Positions 47,297 to 59,648 of a stretch of DNA of 64,000 nt are shown piece by piece. Numbering within the stretch: position 1 is the first letter of the stretch; each line of letters begins with the position of its first letter. A program made the position numbers and the translations under genes. The notes under the pieces are model-generated. The model was not told the DNA's origin. It made no database searches and saw nothing but the letters and a program-made list of their open reading frames with translations. Where the stretch lies: NCBI GenBank assembly GCA_007570785.1, contig ML660201.1:35578090-35642089 (forward strand), written 5' to 3'. This DNA comes from Antilocapra americana. Lineage: Eukaryota; Chordata; Mammalia; Artiodactyla; Antilocapridae.

Positions 47297-47476
47297 TCCT
47301 GCCTGCAATGCAGGAGACCCAGGTTTGATCCCTGGGTCAGGAAGATCCTCAGAGAAGGGAATGACTACCCACTCCAGTATTCCTGCCTGGAGAATTCCAA
47401 GGAGAGAGGAGCTTTGGGGGCTATGGGCCATGAGGTCATAAAGAGTTGGGCATGACTGAATGACTAACACTTTTCA
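47297..47476 (+). mobile_element. Bov-tA-type SINE, slightly 5' truncated
   Basis: caatgcaggagacccaggtt, gggaatgactacccactcca, cctggagaattccaaggaga and gggcatgactgaatgacta. It faces the SINE at 46989-47193 across about 100 nt. Confidence 0.9.
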
Positions 47477-48021
47477 CCAATCCCTACCCCAACAGCACCT
47501 GAGCATTTCCTATTTGTACCAAGGACAAATGAAACAGATACCAGACCAAGAACATCTCTCTAGACCCCCATACAAAGAGCTTCAGTACGAAAACTTTCAA
47601 CCACCATGTAATTATTCTCAGAGTAAGGAATCTTAAGATAAAACTTTAAAATATATATGTAACAGTATTTCAATTTTTTTTAAAGCAAGCACACATTGCC
47701 TGTCATAACAAAATTCAGTCCAAGTAGACTGCAAATGCATAAGTATGTTTCCCCCTTTTTTCTATTCTTTCTTCCCTTTCTTCATGAGACTCTATATTAT
47801 GTGAACTCATAGTCATCTGTTCTCTGAAAGATGATCTCATTACGTGGAAGATACGTAAAGGAACAAAGATGTCATTAAATTACGCTTAGTTAAGGCTCCT
47901 TTAGACTGGGCGAGCTTGAGAAGACGATACAAATAATATTTTGTCATGGCTGTCACCTAACACTGAGAACAAAAAAGAAAAACAGTTAGCCCGCTGCAAA
48001 CAGGGGTCATGTCTTACTTAC

Positions 48022-48113
48022 CCGGAATAGGGATGATTGGGATACTTTCATTGGGGACCACCCGAGGTGAACTGCTATCTTCCACGTAGAAATGGGCTGT
48101 CTGAAAACATTTT
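48022..48113 (-). CDS. PTPRG: PTPRG juxtamembrane exon, KCFQTAHFY
   Basis: This 92-nt exon encodes [19 protein letters not shown] and continues to IPIIPIP. It begins with one base that completes an Arg codon and ends with G, the first base of an Asp codon. The acceptor is tcctgcacag and the donor is G|gtaagtaag, close to the ideal donor. It encodes cytoplasmic juxtamembrane sequence with a Ser/Pro-rich stretch, upstream of the D1 wedge. It can be spliced to the 29-residue cassette (63691-63777) or directly to the transmembrane exon, since both leave the same phase. The start KCFQTAHFY is shared with PTPRZ1, but the downstream [11 protein letters not shown] is specific to PTPRG as recalled. 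The introns on both sides are more than 13 kb long. Confidence 0.96.
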
Positions 48114-48574
48114 CTGTGCAGGAAAGAGAGAAACAAACAGTGAGAGAAGAGAAATACACTTTGTCTGAGTTCACCATCTTTTAAGTCTTCTTTCAGACTC
48201 TCCCAGTTTTCCACTGCACCCAGCACTGAGTACACACCGTGGGAAAGGAACAAGATTCAGGAGGACCATGTCCAGCCGACTGGAAGGCCCCCCGCAGCTG
48301 AAGCATATCCGCTTTTTATTACACTATACCCATCCTGAGAGGTAGAAGGGACACAACTTGGTCATGAGCCACTCAGACACAGGAAGAGTTGGCACGAACT
48401 CAGGAAACTTGCTGTATGAACTGCAAGGATTAGCTCACAATCTTCCCCAATTCAACCTGCTCCAGAGGAAGAATTCTTTGCTATTCTAAACTCTCAGCAC
48501 CAAGTTCAAACCATACCTCGAACCCTCCCAAATGCAGTCATCAAACGGCCCAAGCACACAATAGCACCCCATCG

Positions 48575-48905
48575 TTAGCGCTCAGCGGAGGCCCCCCGCC
48601 CCGAGTCCCCGACAGCTCCTGAAGGGGGTCAGAGGGCCTGCGGGGGCAAGCCCACATCAGAGAGCAGCACCCAGTGCTGGCGAGTGTCGTCTGTCTGTCA
48701 GGGGTTCTGTCTGATTTTTACCTGGACTTGAGACAAAGCAGGGAGCAGACACTGGTCATCACTGGACAGGCGGGTAGCAGAAAAGCCATCGGCGGCTCGC
48801 CAGCCTCTGCCTGCTGCCGCCGGCCGGCCCTCGGTGTTCCCGCAGCCACGTCACCGCTCATTGCGGCCCTAATGAGCTGCCGGAAGCACCGGCTGAATAT
48901 TTAAT
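48575..48905. promoter_or_regulatory. Short CpG-rich patch in intron
   Basis: GC- and CpG-dense for this window. In about 145 nt around 48760-48902 I count roughly 14 CpGs, with gccgccggccggccctcgg near 48816-48834 and an acgtcac CRE-like site near 48847. No open frame or splice logic is visible. It could be a small orphan CpG island or enhancer. Confidence 0.35.
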
Positions 48906-50894
48906 GAGGCTGCTCAGCGTGAATGGCTATTGTGACCAGAGACGGGTCCCTGTTCATCTGGCAGAGGGGCTTCACAATAGCTGGCCCCACTGCTGAGTCT
49001 TTGAGACAAGCAGGCGGCAGCCTTCTGGTGCTTGGGGTCCCCGGGACCCAGGCCACTCCTCTGGCGTCTCCCAAGAGCCCCGTGTACACCCAACTAGAGC
49101 TTCGCTTTTTTGGGGGTAGGTGATGGGTATCCCTACCACTGGAGTAAGTTAACTTTTCCTTGGAGCTGTCTTGGCTCACCTGATCGCAAGTACTCTTGCA
49201 ATGACTCTGTTGGGTGGCTCATGATTCTACAAAGCCAAAGCAGAGGGGTTTGGGGGGAAGAGGAAATACCAGGGAACCTCAGAGAGTACATGAGATCCTG
49301 GTGGGAGTGAGGAAGCCTCTGAGTTCTGCAGATTATTGGAACTAGGTTTGCACGGAGCTGTTGTAACTACGCACAATCAAGAAGGATCACACGTCCCAGT
49401 GGGAAGTTTTTTCCTTTAAGCGGTGCCTGTGTTCAGATAGGAAGTAGTTCTAACCAACTGCATGCCCAGGCACTGCTATGGAAGCAGTCTGGAGGGCTGC
49501 TCCCTGCCACGAGGGGCTCTGGAACATAAATCACTCCCTCTCCTGGCACACACCTCATGGGACGGCTCTCGCAGAGCCCTGAACAATGGTTTTTTCCTAT
49601 GAACTGCCTGGCATCTGTGGTATAAATAATAGAACACGTTTTCACCGCTCACCATCGAGCTGTCTACCCCTAAATTTGGAAGGAACAGTCTGACTCAAGC
49701 TACAAGGACATGAAACATACAAAGTATTTTAGGGCTACGGTAGTGACGGGATCTTCTACTGAATGTGAAATGAAGCAGATTCATGTGGAAAAAAAAATGA
49801 TTTTGTGATTTGACGTAATAGTTTCTGTTTCTAAGCTCTTCATCAAATTTTCTATTTCTCCGTCCCTACCACCTCCACGTCCCTGTTCCCAATTTACACA
49901 GATTTCCAGAATGTAACCTTAGAGTTAAAACACAGAGGATGAGGACTTTGCCAACCAGCTACAACCATAACCACATACCGTCATAGCTGAGGAGTATCTA
50001 TTTTTCTTAAGATATTGGACCACTGAAGAATTTAGTAGCCCCCAAAAGTACTGTATGATAGTGAAACGAATGGCCCAGTTTACCAGCTCAGATTTGAACT
50101 ATGCACAAAAGGTAGAAAAAAAGTGCAAACAAGATACCACACAACAAAGAATTAACTATTCTAAGACCATAATTATGCTACATGATAGATTTCTAAAATA
50201 CAAAGCATTAGTCAAAACAATCAGCACTGGCCAAGTGACTGTTAACAACAAATAACTTGGAAAGCATGAACTGATACGGCAGGTTCTTTTCCTGGAAGAA
50301 AACAGGCAGACGATTCACCCAGACCCTCAGTTACACACGAGACCAGAGGCTCCAAAGCAGCATGGACTGAAGCACGTCGTATGCTCCAAGTGCGGCCGTC
50401 TATATCGGATCTTCCCTGGAGCAAAGGACTCCAGGATCACCAGAGAGCACTCCCTGGGGATGAAGGTCAGAAACGCCGGGACCGAGGCCCCTACATCCGC
50501 AGCCTGACCAGTCACCGTGCTTTCCTCCCTCCCATGGACTCAGGTGGGCACCCAACTACAGAACTCGGTGGCAAACGTCTTCCCTCGGAAAAAAGGTTTC
50601 AGTGGACCCAGTGAGCATTTATTCAGCACCCACGGCTTAGCATGGTGCATGGAGAGAACACATTCTCTTTCTGGGAGCTTTAAAAACACTTCCTTCAGCT
50701 TGGCTAAGCACTCGAGTAATTTAGCGAATTATGTTGTGTACACAATTTTTCTGCAGAAAAATCAGGAACTATTGATACAAATGAAAAAAAAGGAGAAAAA
50801 AAAATCCAAGTTACTCTCATCATTCTCTTAGAAATCTTTACTACTGCTATTTGTGGGGTGTATCATTCCACACTTTTCCTCATCTAGTGACTGT

Positions 50895-51440
50895 TCTTTG
50901 ATCATTGACAATGACAAACTAGGAGCAGAACAATAAACAAAAGACAGACAAGCTCTCACCCTCGTGGTGCTTATGTTCTTTTGGAGAAATCAACCACAAA
51001 CAAGTAAACAGTTTCAAAGTGTCAAGAGCTATGCACAAAATACAACAGGATGAGGTGGTGATAACTGAAGGGCGAGGTGAGGGAGGGGTCCTCCCTGACG
51101 AGGTGGCCTCAGAGCTGAGACGTGACTAAGAAGGAAGGGTCAAGGGAAGGTGCAGGGAAGACTATTCCAGGCAGATCCAGGAGCTGGTTAAAGAGCCTTA
51201 GCACAGAGCGAGCTTATCCACTGCAGGAACTGAAAGGAAGGCAGACTTAAGAGTAGGGAAAGAAGTAGACCCAGAGGGGTGGGCAAGAGGCAGGTCATGC
51301 CAGATTCAAGGCCATAAATGTTGTTAGCATCTGTGAGCAATGGAAAGCCAACAGAGGGCTTCAATCCACAGACTGGAACGTTCCCACTCATCCCCCTGAA
51401 AGCGCGCGCTCTGGCTGCTACACGATGAATGGAGTACAGA
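50895..51440 (+). repeat. L2 LINE 3' region
   Basis: gtgcttatgttcttttggag, aggtggcctcagagctgaga, ctattccaggcagatccagg, ggtcatgccagattcaaggc and a final gctctggctgctacacgatg run in L2 order. Confidence 0.65.
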
Positions 51441-52752
51441 GCAGCAGGAACAGAGCAAGGAGAGCCACCAGGGGCTACTGCTGTTACCTCATCCACATAC
51501 TGCCAGGCAGACTGGGTTTTTTTTGACAAACTGAGATCATATTATATGTATCTCCTTGATAACAAATATGAACTGACATCCTCAGTCTGCTTACTTCTCC
51601 ACTTTATGGACACACTACATTGTTAGATGTTCAACATCTTATTTCTTGAATAACTGTTGACTGGGGGAAGGGAAGGTTTCTACTTTGGTCAAGAGACTGA
51701 TAATTTTGCTGGGTTGTGGCCTCCTTTCCACTACCATTGATCACACGGAGATGTATCTTCTGTGGGTACAAATGCTACACTGTGGGTTTAATACCTAAGA
51801 AAAGTGGCTGGTTCAGAGTCATTACGACATTTTATTTGACTTGCTCATCTCAGGGAAGTCTCATGAGACGTTTTTGGGGTTTTTTTGCCTTTTTTTTTTC
51901 TTTTATAAAACTTTCAGTAGTATCCAGGAATAAAACAAAGTAAAGGCAAGTTATTTTGGAGAAGATGAAAAGAAAGTGTGAGTTTTAATGCCTCTAAATA
52001 TCTGAATTGAGATGTGTTCGAAGAGTCAGTATTGTCTCTTAATTCTGAGCTCAGGAAAACAGAGATAAAATTTCTGAAAATGCCTCAATGTGTTGCCAAG
52101 TGTGCAATTTCAAAGTTCCATTTAGGTTCAATTCTCCTTCAAGTTACTGACTCTAAAATCTCTCCTTGAAGGAAACAGATTCTTTGGGTCACGAGCCATC
52201 CTGTGACATCATTTCTTCACACGGAGCATTTGTTTATGCCAGTACCTTGAACTGGTAAAGTCAATCGTGTTTGGAATAGAAAAAACAAATTTTTTTAAGT
52301 TTAACTACAAATTATAGTCTCATGGATACTCACCATAAATTTTGTATTCACCTATACCCGTTTTCTTTCTTTCCTTTTTCTCTGCCCCTCCCACCATGTC
52401 TGCTTTAAGAACCTAGAAACAGATCTTTTTTTTTTCCCCCCACTGACCTTGACTGGCTCAGTAATGATCTAAATCAGTTATCTTTTACTTCCCCTCATCT
52501 ACCTTTCAGCAAGTATTTTCCTGACACTCTGTGCTTCCCAATGTAGGAATTTGTTTTTTCCCTAGTAATCTTTTTTTTTCTTTAAGAAAGTATTTACTCT
52601 CATGCTGGCTAGCTAAGTCCTTTTCAGATGTGGGAACTAGCTAAGCAAAAGAAGAGAAGAGAAGGCTCATTTCACAACTCAGATTAGTAAGAGCAAAAAC
52701 AAACAAAAAAGGCAAATAAAATTACTTGGTTTAACCTTACTTTCTACTACTA

Positions 52753-52975
52753 TTTTTTTTTCTTTTGTAATTTATTTTTTTCTTGAAGGATAATTGCTTT
52801 GCAGAATTTTGTTGTTTTCTGTCAAACCTCAACACGAATCAGCCATAGGTATACATATATCCCCTTCCTTCTGAACCTCCCTCCCATCTCCCGCCCCCTC
52901 TAGGTTGATACAGAGCCTGTTTGAGTTTTCTGAGCCATACAGCAAATTCCTGTTGGCTATTTATTTTACATTCAA
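52753..52975 (-). mobile_element. Ruminant L1 3' end, antisense
   Basis: A T-rich tail leads into aggataattgctttgcagaa, ttttgttgttttctgtcaaa, cagccataggtatacatata and ccctctaggttgatacagag. This is the reverse complement of 14745-14945. Confidence 0.8.
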
Positions 52976-53095
52976 TTTAGGAATTTTTGAAGTTCACCTT
53001 AGTTTCGGAGGGTCCTGAAGTCAGTCAGCCCCTCTCTTTATTTCTCTCTCTTGCACACATATACAAGAGCTCTCCCCACTGAAGTTTCAGTCAAG

Positions 53096-53280
53096 CAGTG
53101 GTTATCACTCGGTAGTACATAGCTCTTTGCCTTGGGCAGCTTTTAAAACCCCACGTTAGATGAGCCCCATTCCTGGTGATTCTAGCTGGGCAGGCCCAGG
53201 GTGGGTACACGGATCTGTGTCTTCTGCAAAAATTATCCCCAAATTCACGTGTGATTGTCTCTGGTGAAGGACCACTGTGA
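53096..53280 (+). mobile_element. MER5-type DNA transposon remnant
   Basis: cagtggttatcactcggtag at the start, ggtgattctagctgggcagg in the middle and gtgaaggaccactgtga at the end have the layout of MER5A (hAT, non-autonomous). Confidence 0.55.
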
Positions 53281-55419
53281 GAGAAAAAATGGTTCCTGAG
53301 AGAGACTCTGGAGACCAGGACCTAAGAAAGCCCTAAAGAAATTAAACAATCCTGGGTGGCAGGCACCTTAAAAATGCCCAGTGAAGACTCTAGAATTTAA
53401 AGGGTCCTGTATGAGAAAATGAAATAGGATTAAGAATTCAAGGATACTAACATAACTCATCTCAAACACAGAAAGAAAAACCGTATTGCACATAACGTGA
53501 ACAAAACCATGGAAAGGTTTCTGCTCTGTTTCTGTGAGAACCTAAGTTCTCAGACACAGGATGGAATTCTCTGAGAGATACCAAGTGTGCTACCACTGCA
53601 TGGAACACGAGTTTCAGAGCACGGGAAAAAGTTAGATTTCTCAAATGAAAGTTGTTCTTCCTACAGCTACCTTTTAAGCCACCTTTGTGGCTTTATGGCT
53701 CTGCCTGTCTGCCAGCAAAATAAATTTTAGTTTCCATAGTTATGGATATGAACTGGACTGTCAAGGAGTTCATGATGTTCTGATGTCTTCAACTCCATGC
53801 GTCCTGCCACTTGAACAATGAAAACCAATTGAGTTAGAGGGCTTTCTAAAATCCACCCCCAGGAAACAAGTACCACGGTAAAGAGTTCCACCACACGTTC
53901 ACTGAATGTTCCCAGATGGATGCGACGAAGAGGCGTTCCAAGTTGGCAGGAGAGACTTTTCCTCAGTTTAACTCAAGTGGGAGCTGGATCAGAATGAAAA
54001 TGCAATGGGAGATCTGAGTCTGTGGGTCCCACTTTCCCTGAGCCTTTCACAGAGTAAGCATCTCTCACCTTGAAGGGGAGTCTGACGCTGAAAGGCATGC
54101 ACGTCTCATACAACACAGTCCCTGAATACAAGCCAGCTGCCTCTATTTTTTGACCAAAGGTGGTCTCCTATATGCATCTTACAGGAAGCTCTAAGTAGCT
54201 AAGTGGAAACAGGCTTTCTGTATTACTCCCCATTCATTGATCCCTTCTGAGAAAACCAACATGGGCTCCTATGTTTTAAGATTTATAAGCAAGCTTTGAC
54301 TAGAAGTCAAGAGGATGATGCCCTACATTCCTCTCCATGCGACCAGATACACATGGATCCTGGCTAGAAGCTCCCTGGTTTTAAGACCACACGCCACTAC
54401 CTGGGGCTCAGAACCCATCCAGGGTCTGAAGGCCTCGTGGCAGGACTGGGTATGTATGTATGGATCAGCTGGGCTTTTAAAAAAAAAACCCATAGATGTT
54501 TTCAGCTTACAGTCATGAACAATGGGTGTCAGATTGAAATTTCTAAAAGCAATTTTCCATTCTTTCAAGTCAGGCAGATATTTTGCAGAGAGACTTTTTC
54601 AGAAATCAAAAATCCTACTCTTGAGACAGCACAGCCTGTGTACCAAGGACATCTTCCAGTCAAGATGCAGCAGACACGGACTGAGATGCGTAAGTCATCA
54701 ACGCCAGTCCCCAGAGCTCCCCATGGGAACACGCATGCTGCCAGCACAGGACAGACTGGGGTGTTTAATTGGCCCTCCTGACAAATGAAAAACCCCCCAC
54801 CCCATACACCCCCCCAGCTGCTCTGGTGGTGCTGGCTGTTAATCAACAGACTCAAGTTACAGAGGCTTCCTATTCAAACAAAACGTAGCCAACCATGGAG
54901 ATAGACAGGAACCCTCCAGGTTCTCCCTCCCGGCCTCTCATTTCTTTGCAAGAATCACCCGGAAGGACCAGTCTTCTGCAGAAAGGCTTTCCTTTCTGCT
55001 CCTCCTGTTTTCTCGGGTACCTGCTCAGATAAGCCTCTGACATGTCCTCACAATTTCCTTACTTAGATCTCTTTCTTCCCTCTAACAGGAAGCTGGGAAT
55101 AATTTAAATGCAAGGTACTTTTCGAAAGCTAAGTGCTGACCTCCAGGCCAGGAAGACTCTATCTCGTAGCTGTCTGGAGCTCCACTGCCACTGATGGCAG
55201 GCATCCGGATCTGCTTATAGAAGACTTTCTGAAGCCTCTAAACACCTGGGTCAAACTGGACATCTTTCTGGCGAGCTTGAGATGAGACCCTGTTCTCATC
55301 CAGGGTCCTCGGCTTATGGTAACACTTTCCTCAGCATCACTGTAACTGATGGGGCACGGGTGACAGTAGGACCACAGCACAATATGCAGACTACTATGGA
55401 AACTGGGGATTGTGAATCA

Positions 55420-55467
55420 AAAGTCACTCAGTCGTGTCCAACTCTTTGCGACCACATGGACTATACC
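55420..55467 (-). repeat. Truncated Bov-tA SINE end
   Basis: cactcagtcgtgtccaactc and tttgcgaccacatggactat are the antisense 3' end only. Confidence 0.65.
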
Positions 55468-55539
55468 AAATATTGATACACAAGGAGCCAGACACTGATA
55501 CAAAGGGATTAGGAACAAGTCACTGTCTTCAAATTCAGT

Positions 55540-55820
55540 TCAATGGCTCTGTAATCAAATCAGAGTGACAAGGAGTTTGTCGATGGTGTGCAGCTCAAAA
55601 TGCTAATTGCAGGCTAGAACAGGCAGGTGGCTGAGCTGCTGCTGAATATTAAGTAATCTTAACTGATCTGTATACTGCCCTTACCTAATGCCACAGTGGC
55701 ACGCTTGCTCATAATCTCGTTCATTCTCATGCTGTCGAGCATAAAAATCACATTAATATTTACTTTTGTAAATGGAGCTGCTGTAGTAAACTCTGTATGA
55801 ATAAGAGCCACTTATAAACA
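55540..55820. promoter_or_regulatory. Candidate conserved non-coding element
   Basis: Repeat-free sequence with homeodomain-like sites (gctaattgcaggc, cacattaatatttac) and an E-box-like ggtggctgagctgctgctga. Identified by texture only; low confidence. Confidence 0.22.
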
Positions 55821-57339
55821 GAAAGTGGGGACACACTCCCGTACCTTCGAGGAAGATGACTGAGGGCTATGTTAAAAAGACATGGATTGATTTATTATGG
55901 CAAAACATCTCAAGAAATCGAACCGACAAAGGCAACTACAGAAGGGAAAGGCTGTGGGAGTTGATGGGCTTTTTCCTCAAAGAGGAGGGTCTGCTAGAAA
56001 TAATGCAGGGTTCCCACTTGGAAAACAGTCCCATGTCAGTTCTCAGCTGAGACGCTTTCCTGTGCAACCACTCACTCGTGTTTAGTTCCCTTTATCACAT
56101 CCGAAATCACCCTGTAAAACTCGGTTTCTACTCAGAGTATCTCTTCAGGAAGGCATCTTCTAGAAAAAAGGAATTCAGATCTGCGCTTCTCATTTGCATA
56201 TTCTTTAAACCTTCAAAGGGATGTTGAGATCTGACAAATACTAATATCCTTGTGGGCATAATCTAATGGCATAATTCACATGAGGGCACTCCCAGGCATC
56301 CTAGGACAGATGACTGTCATACCCTGGATCAGTGGGGCTTGTCTGGTGTGAGGAGGAGATGATAGGAGGAAGGAAGGGAAAAGCAAACAAAACTGTTTTG
56401 GAAATGCCGGGTGGGCGGGGTGACAGAGCAAACATATTAAATAAGGAGAAAATGTTGAGAAATAGTTTGGATCTCAGGTGGATAGGAGAGATGTCCCATT
56501 CAAATCTGGTTACAGCTGGAAGGGACAAGACTCCGATTTCTGCAGTGAGAATTTTATTGGAGGATACCAACTGCCTGCAATTAACATCTTAGGAAGGTGG
56601 GAGAAAGTTAACAAATAACATGCAGCGAAGCAGCAGCATACTTCCAGGCTAGACATTAAGTTTGCCTGGAGACCCTTGAAGACACCCTCAGGCACTGGTA
56701 ACACTTTCAGGGAGATTCGAGAGGTAAAGGTAGTTTCATGAACTAGATTTTGACAAGACCAGAGCCTGAACAGGGCAATGTGTACGTTCCAGCTGGTTTT
56801 AAGAAAGTGAGCACTGGACAGTCCCTGCCACACTCCCGGCTGTTACCCAGAAAGAGGGCCTCAAGCCACGCCCGTTCAGTTAGCGCCCTGGTCTGGATGC
56901 TCTCAGTTTCTGAACTGAGGCTTCAGGAACTCTTCACCCACTGCTGCAAGAGACTGACACAACACCCTGCTGACTGGAAGGGTTAACAGCGACAGGACAG
57001 TCCAACTTCAGGCAGGAGCTAGTAAATGTGAATTCACACTTTATTTATTGCACAAGTGACTGAGTCTATGTATCATAAAGTGGCCCAGTAAAAACCTCTG
57101 CCAAGAACTTATTTCATGAACATAGTGACTGAATTAAGTCCGTCAGGTTTTTGCTGTAAGAGCTATTTTAAGGATCGACGGAGGTGTTATGTGCCTCTCC
57201 ACTAAACAGCCCCAGATTGTAGTACTTTTTAAATATTTGGGACCATCTGGGGGAAAAAAAATGATTCAGACATCACACTATCAGTCAGGTTTCATTCCAA
57301 GTGATTTAAGAAATTCACATTAACATCTGAAGCCATAAA

Positions 57340-58150
57340 AGTACCTTAAAAAAAAGTAACCTCGGGTGGGGTAAAGACTTTCTAATGACAATTCAAAACT
57401 CAGAAACCAAAAAAAAACTTTATGGATAAATCTGATTATATCAACATCAAAGAAGCAGCATAAACACAGTTAAAAGGCAATGTTCAGAGTAGAAAAATAC
57501 ATTTGCAACCTGTATTGCTGACCAGAGATCTCTCTCTTGATTAGAAAAAGACCAACAATGCAAAGAAAGAATGAGCAAAAGATCAACAATTTATAGTAAA
57601 AGAAATACAAGTGGCAGAGCCATAGGAAAGATATATAACCTCACTTATAAAATACACTAAGACACATTTTTCCTTTTCACCTGTGAAGTTAGCAAAAATA
57701 CCAAAATTTGACAAAACACTGTCCTGGAGAAGCTGCAGGTAAACAGGCAGGCCCACACATTGCTGGTAGAAGCCCACCTTGAGGTCCCCTGGGGAGGGCA
57801 AGCTGGCCCTTGTATCAAAGTTATGAATGCATGTAGCTCAAAATACAGCCAATTTCTTGAATTTATACTAGAAATAGACCTATCAACTTGCAAAAGAACA
57901 TTATCAAGTTATTCACCACACTACTGTCAGTCATAATAAGACTTGGAAGCAACCAAAATGACAGCAACAGGGGAATGCTGCAATAAATCACAACACAACT
58001 ACACAAAAAACATTGTGCTTCTGTAAAAAAGAATGAGAACTATACATGCATAGAGAAAAAAATCATGTTATGTGAAACAAAGGTTTTTGATGGCATATGC
58101 AGTATTCTGCTCTGTAAAAGGAGATAAGGGAATATACTGAATAAATTCAT
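57340..58150 (+). mobile_element. Old L1 fragment (ORF2 end and 3' UTR)
   Basis: ctgattatatcaacatcaaa, gaccaacaatgcaaagaaag, cctgtgaagttagcaaaaat and ttggaagcaaccaaaatgac follow a mammal-wide L1 3' region. It is heavily mutated. Confidence 0.7.
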
Positions 58151-58648
58151 ATATATCCACAACACACATAGACACACACAACCATCTTTGAGAGCAGACA
58201 ATTAACTAGTATTAATGATAACCATGAACAGTACGAAAAGGCAAAAAGATAAGACACTGAAAGATGAACTTACCAGGTCGGTAGGTATCCAATATGATAC
58301 TGGAGAAGAGTGGAGAAAAAACTCCAGAAAGAATGAAGAAATGGAGACAAAACAAAACCAACAGCCACTTGTGGATGTGACAGGTGATGGAAGTAAAGTT
58401 CAATGCTGTAAAGAACAATCTGCATAGGAACCTGGAATGTTAGGTCCATGCCTCAAGGTAAATTGGAAGAGATCAAACAGAAAAGGGCAAGAGTGAACAT
58501 CGACGTTATAGGAATCAGTGAACTAAAATGGACTGGAATGGGAGAGTTTAATTCAGAAGACCATTATCTACTACTGTGGGCAAGAATCCCTTAGAAGAAA
58601 TGGAGTAGCCCTCTAAGTCAACAAGAGAGTCCAAAATGAAGTACTTGG

Positions 58649-59068
58649 GTGCAATCTCAAAAACGACAGAATGCTCTCTGTTCATTTCAAGGCAAACCAT
58701 TCAATATCACAGTAATCCAACTCTATGCCCCAACCAGTAATGCTGAAGAAGCTGAATGGTTCTGGGATGATCTACAAGACCTTATAGAACTAACACCCAA
58801 AAGAGGTGTCCTTTTCATCATAAGGGACTGGAATGAAAAAGTAGGAAGTCAAGAGACACCTGGAGTAATAGTCAAGTTTGGCCTTGGAGTACAAAATGAA
58901 GCAGGGCAAAGAAGAACAGAGTTTTGCCAAGAGAATGCACTGGTCATAGCAAACACCCTCTTCCAACAATACAAGAGAAGACTCTACACATGGTTATCAC
59001 CAGATGATCAATACCTAAATCAGATTGATTATATTCTTTGCAGCCGAAGATGGAGAAGGTCTATATAG
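58649..59068 (+). pseudogene. BovB endonuclease remnant
   Basis: This 139-codon open frame encodes part of the apurinic/apyrimidinic-type endonuclease of BovB. It includes the conserved strand IQLYAPTSNA and the late DQYLNQIDYILC segment. It stops at 59068 before the reverse transcriptase, and the upstream start of the domain (ISELKWTGMG near 58510-58545) is in a different frame. It is a relic. Confidence 0.85.
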
Positions 59069-59553
59069 TCAGCAAAAACAAGGCTGCGAGCTGATTGTGG
59101 CTCATATCATGAACTCCTTATTGCCAAATTCAGACTTAAATTGAAGAAAGTAGGCAAAACTACTAGACTGTTCAGGTATGACCTAAATCAAATTCCTTAC
59201 AATTATACAGTGGAAGTGACAAATAGATTCAAGAAATCAGATCTCATAGACAGAGTACCTGAAGAACTATGGACAGAGCTTCATGACATTATATAGGAGG
59301 CAGTGATCAAGACCATTCCCTGGAAAATGAAATGCAAAAAGGCAAAGTGACTGTCTGAAGGACCTTACAAATAGCTGAGAAAAGAAAAGAAGCTAAAGGC
59401 AAAGGAGAAAATAAAAGATATACCCATCTGAAAGCAGTGTTCCAAAGAATAGCAAGGAGAGATAAGAAAGCCTTCCTCAGTGATCAATGCAAAGAATAAA
59501 GGAAAACAACAGAATGGGAAAGACTAGAGATCTCTTCAAGAAACTTAGAGATA

Positions 59554-59648
59554 TCATGACAATGTATGGCAAAAACAATTAAAAAACAAAAAATAAATAA
59601 ATAAATAAATAAAATGTAATTATGCTAAACCATGAAAAAAAAAAAAAA
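59554..59648 (+). mobile_element. Short poly(A)-tailed insert nested in BovB
   Basis: About 95 nt flanked by a 16-bp exact duplication, AAGAAACTTAGAGATA, at 59538-59553 and 59649-59664. It begins with an L1 3'-end-like string (caatgtatggcaaaaacaat), has an A-rich/(AAAT)n tail, a 20-nt unique piece (tgtaattatgctaaaccatg) and a second poly(A). Confidence 0.8.
59588..59616 (+). repeat. (AAAT)n microsatellite
   Basis: About six AAAT/TAAA units form the first A-rich tail of the nested insert. Confidence 0.9.

Larger units (their letters stand above)
34368..48021 (-). other. PTPRG: PTPRG intron, 13.7 kb, rich in CHR SINEs
   Basis: This large intron contains seven CHR-type SINEs, all on the plus strand, between 38021 and 46672. 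It also has two close inverted Bov-tA pairs (36256-36801 and 46989-47476), an L1 3' end (39044-39625) and several MIR or L2 remnants. The first 1.9 kb after the exon appears unique. Confidence 0.85.

Noticed and set aside
7117..47476. tRNA-like sequences (for example gttcgatccctgg)
   Set aside because: They are the tRNA-derived heads of SINEs and lack a complete cloverleaf.
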